From Trissonchulus latispiculum (Eukaryota > Nematoda > Enoplea > Enoplida > Ironidae): a stretch of DNA of 64,000 bases. The stretch lies in the NCBI GenBank assembly GCA_030248195.1, contig JASAND010010586.1:1-64000 (forward strand), given 5' to 3'. The notes under the pieces were generated by a model. That model worked only from the letters and a program-made list of their open reading frames with translations, had not been told where the DNA came from and searched no databases. A program made the translations under genes and the position numbers. This document shows positions 48,257 through 59,144 of this stretch, piece after piece (position 1 is the first letter of the stretch; each line of letters starts with the position of its first letter).

Positions 48257-50383
48257 GAAAACTAACCCAGTTCCCGATATTCGCGAAAAGTCTATTTTAA
48301 TTAAATTAAATTTTCTCCAACACCTATAATATATCATCGAAAGCTTTCGATGACCTGACTAAGTCTTGGAATAGCACCAACTCCTGGAAATTCACAGAAA
48401 ATTGAAAAAATTGTCATAATCCGAAAAATTTGAAAACCTAAATAGGGAATCTGTGTGGATGAAATATTTGAAAGAGCAAAAGTATTCAGCTGTGCGAACT
48501 CTATTCGATCCTAGAAGCAGAATAACTAGACATTCCCAAAAAGTTCACCCGAAATAGAAAACTTTAACTGATTAAAGAAATTTCTAATTTTTCCAGTTAA
48601 TCGAAATCGCTTAATCAGGACGATTCAAGGAATATGTCGTAGCAAGATAGTAAAATTGGCAAGATAGTAATATTGCTAAGACTTTGGTAAGATAGTTATG
48701 TATCTCACTAAAATCTTAGCAAGATTGTTATCTTACCACGAAATTTATCAAGATTACTATCTTCCAACATTGCTGGTAAGATACATACTAATTCTGTCAG
48801 GGTTTAATGCAATTGCAAGGACTCGCGACCCACTGCGCTGTTGTTGGCCCACTTGACCCGACTTTGCTGGACATTTCAGTTGTAGTTACCCAAAATTAAC
48901 GCTTTAAACATTTACACAGCGAAGGATTAGAAGTTTAAAAGAAAAGTTTGGGCGAGTTCAAAGTTAACTGCGCTAGCTTTCGTCTTTGTTTTCGCTAATT
49001 TTGCGCACGCTATGCTGTCGCAAACGTGTTAGATAAGTTGGGATCTCCATCGTCCAGTAGAATTAGTGGTTAACCAAAGTTGTTTTGAAGATGGAGAATA
49101 TTTTCATGTAGCAATTTCATAAGAGTTCCGTCTATTATAGTTTCTTTCTTACAGTTGTGTGGCGATTACCGCAGGAATTTTCATACAATAATGTCATCTC
49201 CAAACATTCCAAACAGCTGCTAAATAATTTAGTCATAAAAACAATATTATAATGTATAACTATGTACCATTTTGGAAGGTTATATTATATCGCTTTATTC
49301 CTATAAATAAAATTAGGAATGATCCTCGTCGAATTATGTCGAAATTCCAAGTTTTACATTATATAATTATTTACTGGAAGCAGCTCTTCTTCAAACTCTT
49401 TTCCAAAGATATCACCTAATTTATCACAGATATTATCACAGATATTTCCAAAGATATTGTCAAGAGACTCAAGCTAGAATTGAAATAATTTAATCATAAA
49501 AACAATATTATAATGTATAATACATTTTTCAAACGTTAGAGAAAAATTGAATTTGGTAAAATTTATCCCACAATATAACAAAATTATTTTAAAATTTGCG
49601 TTACTGAAAAAAGTGACTGAAAGTGGCTGATCAACAACACTAATCGTGGTACAAGTGAAATGATCAAAGTATACCTATTCAAGCTTTTAGATCATGCCGT
49701 TTACATGACTGCTGACAAATGTAGTGCGTCGTCTGTCACATGTAGTCTTAAAATTACACCTATTAGAGTGGGACGTTGGAAAACACTAAAGACTCCATTT
49801 CATGTCAATTATTCCTTGGCGTTTGCATAATAAATATCCCTATTAAGTGTGAGAATTCTTCGCTTGTTCTCATTAAATGATACTCAAGCGTGGATGTATC
49901 AACCAAGTTTGATATCACATATTGCTGCACCCTAGCAACGTTCCAAAGATGGTGCCATACAGACATAGAAACTGTGCCAAGCCTTATGGCCAACCGTAGC
50001 CAAAACATGACAATCATGAATGACAAATACACTAATTCTAAACACTGGTTCAGCTTCGTATGTTGAGCAATCCTAAGACAAAGAATGTTCTTGACATATG
50101 TAGAGCATGAGTGATCGCGAATATAGGGTGTTTAACTGTTTAGCGAAGCTGGTCCATATATATTATTGCTACTAGCTAACTGAGCTACAGACACAGAGGC
50201 GCAGTTGCATCAAGCTGTAGCGGCGCTGGTTTAACAATTCACATGACTGAACGCTACGTGAACATGTGTAATGGATGAGTGAACTACACAAAGAAACAAA
50301 GTGAAGAAGCAGCGGTAAAAGGTTGGTAGGTGAATAAATGCCGCAATGAATACCTAAATAGCTGAATCTACCGGTTCGTAGGT
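48257..50383. other. Intergenic stretch, no gene recognised
   Basis: Contains a run of imperfect (G)CAAGATAGTAA(T)/TCTTACC words at 48,640-48,785 that mix direct and inverted copies, and a dispersed AAAAACAATATTATAATGTA duplicated at 49,236 and 49,499. No coding signal trusted. Confidence 0.4.
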
Positions 50384-53147
50384 AGGGTTGCTCCCGGGTC
50401 GTGCAGCAGGCTTCAGGCCCAGGGCCGATCACGAGCCAGTCCATTTTAGTCCGTGCTCGGAAAATTTATTGTTGGGCTCGGCTCGACTTTGGCTGATAGC
50501 CCGGCACTTTAGCGGGCTCGGTATTAGTGCCCGGCCCACCGGTCCTGTCTGGTTCACTGGGACTGCGAGGCTTACTTTGGACTCTGGGGATATCAGCTAG
50601 GCGGGCCGCGTATTTATAAAATGTACACTTGATTCTCGCAGCAAGAAAGTGTACAGCGATATCGCGCACACTTTCAAAATGCACATGCGATTCGCGCAGC
50701 AGGAGAGTGTACAACGATTTCGCGCACCGTGCGAAAGTGTACACCGTGTTCGCGCAATACAATTAAAGTATGTGTACAGGTATTCATAAAGTCTGTTTCG
50801 TAATGTATATGCATACTCCTACTGGACGAGAACAAGCCGAGTAAAGAATTATAAGTATTGTTTTACTAAAGTCTGACCAAAAATTCTTGGAACCGAACTG
50901 TGAGCGCTTGTCCTGAGTTAACCATTGAAGTTAGTCTATATAAAGTATATATTTCCAGAAAGCTCAGGAGGAGGAGAATCCGTATAAACCATCATATCCG
51001 GTCTATGTCCGGTTATCGGATGCCAAATCGATAAAAACGCTTCAGATTCGGAAAGACAATGGTAATTCATTCATACTCTAGCACATTGTTCCTTGGCCCA
51101 AGACATCTCCGAAAATCCGGTCACATCCGGTCTATGTCCGGTAACCGGATGTCTAGGTCACAAAAACTGTACAGCAAGATGGGTAGGTTGTACAGTTTCG
51201 CTGATTGAATTTTTAGATTCAGCGGGTCGAAATTAGTCTATAAACGAAGTTTTGTCCAATTTGGATCGACATTGCGTGATTTATGGTCGTATCCAGTGCG
51301 AAAAAAACCGGAAAAAATGGTTTTTCCGGTCTGGAGCTCGGAATCGCGGATAAAAAATGTTTGTTTTTGGCACAATGAATATTTGGGAGGCTACTTTCAT
51401 TTTACCGGTGTCAAAGTAATCGAATATCCGGTCGATTTACGGTTCTGAGCTTTGAAATTTGAGATTTCATGGGCTATTATCTCAGTATCCGGTTGATCCG
51501 GAAGTCAAATTATTTCATTGAAATAACATTTTGTCTATCCCTAACAAGCACCAACCTCAAATTACTTCATATCTGCTGTAATGTTTGAACGATAGCGTTT
51601 TAAAAACGTGCTGATTTTGCTTGTTTTGTGTAATTGTTAAACCGGATATGCGATTTGATCCCATACGCTTAGCTTTGTCGCACGCAGTATAACTTATTTT
51701 TGAACCATTTTTAAAACACTATCATTCAAAAATTACAGCAGATATGAAGTAATTTGAGGTTGATGCTTGTTTGGGATAGACAAATGTCATTTTAATGAAA
51801 TAATTTGACCTCCGGTCCAACCGGATACAGAGATAATAGCCCATGAAATCTCAAATTTCAAAGCTCAGAACCGGAAATCGACCGGATATTCGATTACTTT
51901 GACACCGGTAAAATGAAAGTAGCCCTAACCCAAATATTCATTGTGCCGAAAAACATTTTTTATTCGCGATTCCGAGCACCAGGCAGGAAAAACCGATTTT
52001 TCCGGTTTTTTTCGCACCGGATACAACCATAAATCACGCAATTTTGGTCCAAATTGGACAAAACTTCGTATACAGACTAATTTCGACCCGCTGAATCTAA
52101 AAATTCAATCAGCGAAACTGTACGACCTACCCATCTTGCTGTACAGTTTTTGTGACCTTGACATCCGGTTACTGGACATAGACCGGATGTGACCGGATTT
52201 TCGGAGATGTCTTGGGCCAAGGACCAATGTGCTAGAGTATGAATGAATTAGCATTGTCTTTCCGAATCTGATGCGTTTTTATCGATTTGGCATCCGGTAA
52301 CCGGACATAGACCGGATATGATGGTTTTACCGGATTCTCCTCCTCCTGAGGTTTCTAGAAATATATACTTTATACAGGCTAACTTCAAAGGTTAACTCAG
52401 GACAAGCGCTCACAGTTCGGTTCCAAAAATTTTTGGTCAGACTTTAGTGCTAAATTGACTTTTCCAGTTCAGCATGTGGTACATATTCAAAGTTTTCCAA
52501 AATTATATTTTTAGCTGCAGACTGTGTGACTGCAACGTTTCAGAGTAAACAACAAATTGTAAATTTTCTGGTAAAATTAGCCCGAAATTTAGCGTAAATT
52601 TGGTTCTGTGAACAAAAATAACTCTTGACCCACTTTGACCCGCGGGCACCCACTGACCTGAAAGTCGACCAGCGGGTACCCACGACCCGCTGTTTTCCGC
52701 GACCTATTTCGTACCCTGTGTGGATGTACAAACCCTATGCTTACCAAGTCCTTGAAGAAAAACTTAAGGTAAAAATTACTCATCTAATCTTATTTCCTGA
52801 CTCACTGAGAACTGCCTATAATTTACACTTAAAACTCTAAAAGTATGTACAATGTACGTAAAAAATACAATGAATTGTGCATATGTAGTGTGTTACGAAC
52901 ACGGTGTACACTTTCTCAGGGTGCACGAAATCGTTGTCCACTTTCCTGTTGCGCGAATCAAGTGTACATAGTGAAAGTGTGCGCGATATCGCTGTACACA
53001 TTCTTGCTGCGTGAATCAAGTGTACACTTTATAAATACGCAGCCGGGCCTACTAGCGGGCTCTGTGCCTAGTGGGGGCCTGGGCTCTGGGCCGGGTCTGG
53101 CCTGGCTGATAATTTAGGCCCAGGTGACTTTTTATCGGGTCAACCAT
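50384..53147. mobile_element. 2.8 kb foldback with CCGG-dense inner palindrome
   Basis: Outer GC-rich ends carry GTGTACA and TTCGCGCA repeats (50,600-50,760, mirrored 52,890-53,040). Inner arms 50,866-51,650 and 51,660-52,446 are near complements (e.g. CTCAGGAGGAGGAGAATCCG and its mirror) and full of CCGGT/ACCGG words. Ends AGGGTTG.TCCCG and its mirror. No ORF. Confidence 0.7.
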
Positions 53148-53356
53148 TCGGTTGATATATAGATAGGCGCCACTGTGGCTACTCTATGAATGCACTATGT
53201 ACTAAGTTGCATACTCACTTAATATAAATTGCACGCAAAGAAATAAGCCACTAAAGTTTAGTTTGCCCAAAAGGGTCGCCTTTTAGTGCGTACGCAAGAC
53301 GTGCTAATCATAGACGTGCAAACAAAAACGGGTAACTAGCTTTTATACACGTTCAT

Positions 53357-53406
<50 letters not shown>

Positions 53407-53421
53407 ACACACACACACACA

Positions 53422-53508
<87 letters not shown>
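53357..53508 (+). repeat. CA then TA microsatellite
   Basis: About 120 bp of (CA)n with few breaks followed by about 30 bp of (TA)n. A second, shorter CA/TA stretch is at 53,651-53,740. Confidence 0.95.
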
Positions 53509-53512
<4 letters not shown>

Positions 53513-54511
53513 GTTTACTGGCTAATTTTAAACTGGCTAATTTTTAAATTTTCTTGCTGTCTAAAATTTATTTTGCTAGACGTACTATAATGTGAAAGGG
53601 GATGTATTATGCAAAACAGATACAATCAACTATGTGAAAGACGGGGGGGCGCACACACACACACACACACACACTCACACACATACACATATATGTAAGT
53701 ATATTATATCTATAATATATATATAATATATATATGTAAAAACATGTCTATATCGTAACCCTCCTTCTAGCTAGGCTATATCGATACACTAGCGATTTTC
53801 AAAAAGCCGATTGGAGGCTTAGTGGCACCATTGAATGCTTAGAACAGAGAGCTCGCAGGCTTAGAACAGAGCGTGGGTCAACACGCCTAAGCCTAAGCCA
53901 TTTCTTAACTTAGTGTCTAAAACTTATTCTGTTAGACGTACTATAATGTGAAAGGGGATGTATTATAGCTGGCTGACTGGCTAGTGCGATTCGCACTAAA
54001 AGGAATCGAAAGGAAGTTGTGGCTAGAAACGTTTTGTTAATAATTTTAGCATACAGCAGAATATTAGGACATAACTACTACATTAATATAGAGTCGGATT
54101 CTGGGGGGTTTTGCCCCAATAATGCTATCCTGGGGCTGGGGGGGGCCCAAAAAAGTCTGAGTGGGCTTTTACCTTGAACCAAAATTTTTAGGAGGGGCTT
54201 GTACAATAAATTATCGCTAATAGTAATACAAAATTTACAATTTTTTTTTAAAAAATTGAAGAACATTAATCAATTTTTGAAAAATTTTAATTTTTTTGAA
54301 AAATTAAGAAATTCCAGCAAAGTCAGAAATTTTTCTAAATTTCGGTGCAAAAACCTAGTTCATTTCGCAATTTAAACCAAAAGTATGGTGATACTTGTAG
54401 TACTGCCCGGGTACTTTACGATGGTAGCCTTTTTACCCCTCCCTGACCTCGAATTAGCTGGCACCAGGCCAACACTGTCTCCAGAGGGTCGCGCAGACGC
54501 CTCTACACCCA

Positions 54512-54547
54512 TATTATGTAGGGGCGCCATCGCGCCCCTACATAATA
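54512..54547. repeat. 15 bp perfect hairpin
   Basis: TATTATGTAGGGGCG and its exact complement with a six-base loop, next to a diverged GC-rich block. Confidence 0.7.
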
Positions 54548-54575
54548 CGAGTGTACATACGTATATATACATATA

Positions 54576-54657
54576 CTCAGGTGCGTAGCCAGGGGCTGGG
54601 GCAAGGGGGCATGCCCCTCCGAAATTTGATTGTCCCCCTGAAAAAATCTGGCGTCAG

Positions 54658-54707
<50 letters not shown>

Positions 54708-55119
54708 TATATATACTCCAAACGGCAGCTTTGTACCGTTTACTGGCTGAGAACTAATGAAAATTAAATCAATTTATACTAAATTCAAAATTTTCTGTCA
54801 TTTAAACTAACCAATTTGAGTATATACGTACAGATCACCTTTCAATGATAAAGGCTACAGAGCAGGAAATGTGCAAACAAATTCATTTCAGACAATAAAA
54901 ATAAAAATTCTTCAACTTCTGGGAGGCTCGGCTCCAACTGCTTTCAGCCGAACAGCCGCTCCGGTAGCGTTTAACCGTTTTTATATCATCATTTACTTTA
55001 TTAATTAATTCACTTAAAACCAGCGCTATTACTTCCATTTTGTATTTTTTATAACTTCTCTAGTTACGTTTGAAAAATTTTGGCTTGCCCCTCGAAATGT
55101 TTTTCTGGCTATGCTAGTG
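54576..55119. mobile_element. hAT-like MITE (CAGGTGCGTAGCCAG)
   Basis: Ends CAGGTGCGTAGCCAG and CTGGCTATGCTAGTG with flanks CATATACT and CATATACG (7 of 8 alike). Contains an (AT)n run at 54,660-54,706. The GCGTAGCCAG end is widespread among animal MITEs. Confidence 0.55.
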
Positions 55120-55457
55120 CATATACGTATATATGTATACATATATAATATATATTATATATATACGTATATAAAAGTTCACAAAATGCAGGTTAACAGT
55201 TAATATATATACGCGTACCGCACAACTAAATCAATATCGTCACACACAAAAGAATGGTTTCTCCCATTGTAAGACCAGACATCAGGAAATAAGTAAAAGA
55301 ATGTAACAAGGTTTATACAATTTATTCACCTGAAGAAAACATCGAAGTCGCAAAAACACTACAAGCAGTTTTAAGTTATATATCCAATTTTGACCTTTTA
55401 GGACACATTCGAAACATTTTTAGCAAGCAAATCTGTTTAATAAAGAATTTAAATAAA

Positions 55458-55715
55458 CAAGTAATAAAAATGCTCCTCCGGAGCATGAAAAAGTAATATG
55501 GGTGGTGGTGAGGTTGTAAAACCAAGAGATGACTAGTCTTAAAAATGCTTAGTATGAGGGCTAGGTTCAAAAAAGAGGAGGACTCGGTTGTGGGCGAATT
55601 AATATGGGCACAGCTTCGCCGAGCAACCCATATTCGTTATAGACTGAAAAGGTTATATACGTATACGTACACATTACAAAATATATACCAGTGATCAGAT
55701 TCAGCTACGGTTCGT

Positions 55716-55787
<72 letters not shown>

Positions 55788-56700
55788 AATATATATATAT
55801 ACAACTACGATAAACGAGTTTTAGTGGAAGCAAACATTTGTTTCAATAAACTCTTAATATTCACTGTGCATTTTAACCATTTATGTATAAGAACAGTCTA
55901 TATATATATTTCAACAATAATTTCAGGACTCTCTCCGACGATCTTCTATTTCTATTGAACCGTTAGCGTTACAATCATAGCCCTGGTTCTTTCTAGTTGC
56001 TTGTCGTAGTCCAGCACAACCAAATTACTATATAGTTTACACATATATACCTAGATAATCTAACTTTCTATGCAAGCAACTTGCAGCGATTGTTTAACTG
56101 CTGGAATTGTTATTATTGACTGATATTAATTGCGTTGTATATATACTGGCTTACTTCTGCTGGGGGGGGGGCGGGGGCCCCCATTCGAGGAGCCCCCCCA
56201 TAAATTCTGACCTCCCCCCCATAACCCCAAAATTGCCTTTTTAGCCTAAATTTTCAAAACATTTTTCAGATTTTTACCTAAATTTCCCTAAGTTTAGCTT
56301 CAATACACTAAAAATTAGTTATTTTTTAGCGATTTTTAGCATTTTTTGCACAAAAAAACCTAAAAATTTGTCAAAAAATATGCCCCCATTTTTGGTGAGC
56401 CCCCATCGATGGGGGGGGGGGTTCTTCGAGCCCCCCATATCGCCCTCCCCCCCATAAATTTTGGCCTAGAAGTAAGCCAGATATATATATGACAATCGCC
56501 ATGGCGAAGCGTGAAAGCCCGCGAATATAGGTTGCTCGGCGAAGCTGTGCCCATATTAATTCGCCCACAACCTAGTCCTCTTCTTTTTTTGAACATAGCC
56601 CCCATATTAAACACTTTTAAGACTAGTCCTCTCTTGATTTTCAACCTCACCACCACCCATATTACTTTTTCATGCTCCGGAGGAGCATTTTTATTACTTG
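55458..56700. mobile_element. Foldback element with CTCCTCCGGAG ends
   Basis: CAAGTAATAAAAATGCTCCT at the left mirrored at the right; arms share GGGTGGTGGTGAGGTTG, CGGTTGTGGGCGAATTAATA and GCTTCGCCGAGCAACC. Holds a long (TA)n tract at about 55,719-55,800 and the MITE at 56,146-56,480. Confidence 0.7.
56146..56480. mobile_element. MITE with CTGGCTTACTTCTGC ends and G runs
   Basis: 335 bp; CTGGCTTACTTCT and AGAAGTAAGCCAG ends in an AT-repeat target. Subterminal G9-G10 runs with CCCCCCATAA words at both sides. Confidence 0.6.
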
Positions 56701-56796
56701 TCCTTCTGTCATTTTAAAGGTTCCCTTTTCAGCAGTGAGCTAACGCAGATAAGGAGCTTGAACAATGCAATAGGCAGGGCAAATGTGAGCAAATGG

Positions 56797-57010
56797 GCTT
56801 TCATTTGATACCAAGCATGACCACTTTTGAAGACTTTCATTTTTGACCCACACCGGACCCACTGTGGGCCGATGGGGCCACATTTGATCGCCTCGCCAAG
56901 GGCTTTCATTTGATTCCAAACTTGACCACTTTTGAAGACTTTCATTTTTGACCCACACCCGACCCACTGCGGGTGGGGCACCCACCCACAGGTCGGTGAG
57001 GCCACTTTTA
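56797..57010 (+). repeat. ~112 bp direct tandem duplication
   Basis: GGGCTTTCATTTGAT(A/T)CCAA, GACCACTTTTGAAGACTTTC and GACCCACACC occur twice in order, about 112 bp apart. Confidence 0.75.
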
Positions 57011-57032
57011 GGGGGTGGTGTAATGACAACAG

Positions 57033-58001
57033 TTGATCGCCGTTAAGGGCAGGGGTCTTTGTGGTTGCAGTACCCTTATATGCTGCTTCTCATGCGTGGA
57101 GCGGTGTAACTGTCGCAGACCCATCCAAACCTATGCCCATGACGCGTATGAAAGGGAACAGACAGCTCATTTGGAGCGTACTATTCAATACGCCCATCGG
57201 TTCGGGTCACCCTCAGCTGAACAGTTACCCTATCTCAGCGATTACGTGTAGAGCGATCTTGCCTCTCTACGATTTGATGCAAAGAGGCAATAAATTTGCC
57301 TCAGCCGACAGATGCACGACCGTCTACAAGCAGCCGGGCTTACATCTCCCCTCCAACCCCCGCAGGAGGACACTGACCAGATCCCGACAGGACATTATAT
57401 CAATGCGCAGACCATGGTCACCGCCATGCAGCGGTTCTTTGGCATTCTATCTACCCTAGATGATAACATTTTCTACATCAAATTGGTGTACACTTTTTGG
57501 TTTGTATTTCTGCACGATTATTCCTCTCGGTCGGTGGGTCGTCATCACTTGGCTGACCTTTTGCTTGGGACAACGACTTCGCTCCCTGGGGCAGCCCACG
57601 ATTTCGACAGTGCCCATAACCGGACCCACCAGGTCCATCGGTTCAACGACCTGACTTTTACTTGTTTCCTCAGCGCCCTTTACGCCTTGTTTTCCCGGGG
57701 TTAATTTGAAGGTTCACTCCGTGACGCTCTCAAAATTCTGTTGGCCCCTAACAAGGTAAAACGTTACCTTGGCCGTCAACTGCGGGTGGTTGCATCGGTA
57801 AAGGTGTTTGGACATTTTGTCATTTTTGGGAAGGACTACAACAGTGACACTGTCCTCCTCTATTCCAACTTTTGGACCCTGAGGGCAGGGTTGTTTCTGA
57901 GGGGAGGTGGTGTGACTTTTCATTGGCATCGTTTCATTGGCATCATGGGTGCGGCATTCTGGAAACGTTTTAGAAACTTTCAATACTTAGTTGGAAAATG
58001 A
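57033..58001 (+). pseudogene. Degenerate ORF, family not recognised
   Basis: One frame from 57,033 is open to 57,704 apart from two stops near 57,250-57,300, and coding-like sequence goes on to 58,001 in a shifted frame (LGRQLRVVASVKVFGHF, FWTLRAGLFLRGGG). GC content is higher than the surroundings. Lying just upstream of a retroelement LTR it may be the end of another element. No domain named. Confidence 0.35.
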
Positions 58002-58017
58002 CGTTGCAAGACGGAAC

Positions 58018-58468
58018 TGTTATTACTGGACCGTAGCAGCCTGGGTGCAAACTTTCTTCATGCACCAATTACTCAGTTTTTGCAACTTTTCTAACTTTTT
58101 CTGTCTTTTTACAACCTTCAGGGCATAATTTATCACCATTGTGACGTCAAAAACTATCTATAAAAACCTTCCAAATTTCACCCCAGTTAGTTCAGTTGTT
58201 TCGCTAATTCTGCTACGGCCCAGTCTTCTATGTGCTGAATACCTTACATTAATTTCCCTTCCGAGGAACCAACTATTTATAGTCACATTTCCTCAGGGGA
58301 ACAATTGAGTTAACTTTGCTAAATCTACATTTTGATAACCTGGAATCTTTCCCTCCGGGGAACATTTGTACTGCTAATGGCGAACACTTTCCCTCTGGGG
58401 AACATCAATAAACTTGCATTGTAATTTCCGTTTGGTTAAGTCTAACATTGAGGCCACGACTCGCTACA
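58018..58468 (+). mobile_element. 5' LTR of a Gypsy-like element (plus strand)
   Basis: Has TCTATAAAAACC (TATA) near 58,157, ends CTCGCTACA, and is followed by TTTTGGTGGCAGCGGTGGGA, a common Gypsy primer-binding layout. Its 5' edge is uncertain. The 3' half holds four TTCCCTC-GGGGAAC hairpin words. Confidence 0.6.
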
Positions 58469-58471
58469 TTT

Positions 58472-58489
58472 TGGTGGCAGCGGTGGGAT
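58472..58489 (+). promoter_or_regulatory. Primer-binding site (TGGTGGCAGCGGTGGGAT)
   Basis: Lies three bases after the CTACA end of the LTR and 18 bases before the gag ATG, as expected for tRNA priming in an LTR retrotransposon. Confidence 0.6.
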
Positions 58490-58506
58490 AATCCGTATCG
58501 ACGTGC

Positions 58507-58784
58507 ATGAGCCGAGCCTCACCTCCAACACAACGGTCCACTGCCCAAACATCTGCAGTAACTCCAACAACCCAACCGCAGTCGTCCACAGCATCTGCAC
58601 CTGCTGCTCCAGCAATCACTGCTACAGCCTCCACCTCTTCCAAACGATCGGGTTCGGGAAAGGAATCTAAGGGTCCTGAAGTACGCTCATTAACACCAGA
58701 AGAAGCGCAGAATCATCTTCGCAATCAAGCGTATCAAATTCAGCAGGATAGGACTGTGAAATTCCTACCTCAGCTGCCTGGACC
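58507..58784 (+). pseudogene. Gag N terminus, cut by a second retroelement
   Basis: ATG 58507 opens a Ser/Thr/Ala/Pro-rich start (MSRASPPTQRSTAQTS) then a charged part (LTPEEAQNHLRNQAYQ). The frame is cut near residue 92, where the reverse-oriented LTR begins; the stop just beyond comes from that LTR. Gag by position only. Confidence 0.55.
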
Positions 58785-59133
58785 TGGGTAGAAATCTAGA
58801 GGCGGAGCGACTACAGGTTCCTAGACCGGGCCTATTCTAATAATTTACCTAAATTCTACCTACCTAACTAACAACTAAGGTCCTTACCAGACTACGATCA
58901 CGAGGAGTAGGTTACAATTCTTTACCAGCATAAAAATAAGGCATACGGGGATATAAAAGGAATACAAAAAAGGGCAACCGCTTTCCAGACGACAATTAAC
59001 AACACTGAACTGATGGATCAGATCTAACTGATCAAAGTAGCTAACAGACTAAAGACTGTACAAACAGCAACCATCAATTTTAGTGTTGTTTTTAAGATAA
59101 GTTGCAACACTTGTTTTTAGTTGATTCTCAACA
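58785..59133 (-). mobile_element. 3' LTR of a minus-strand Ty3/Gypsy element
   Basis: On the minus strand it starts TGTTGAGAATCAAC directly after a polypurine tract, contains TTTTATATCC (TATA), and ends near TTTCTACCCA. TG...CA ends, about 349 bp. The edge at 58785 is inferred from the broken gag. Confidence 0.7.
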
Positions 59134-59144
59134 TCCTCCCCTGG
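59134..59144 (-). promoter_or_regulatory. Polypurine tract (AGGGGAGGA)
   Basis: CCAGGGGAGGA on the minus strand, immediately before the TGTTG start of the LTR; this primes plus-strand DNA synthesis in LTR retrotransposons. Confidence 0.7.

Noticed and set aside
49805..50032. 75-codon minus-strand ORF with hydrophobic start
   Set aside because: Looked a little like a receptor fragment, but no motif and no partner exons.
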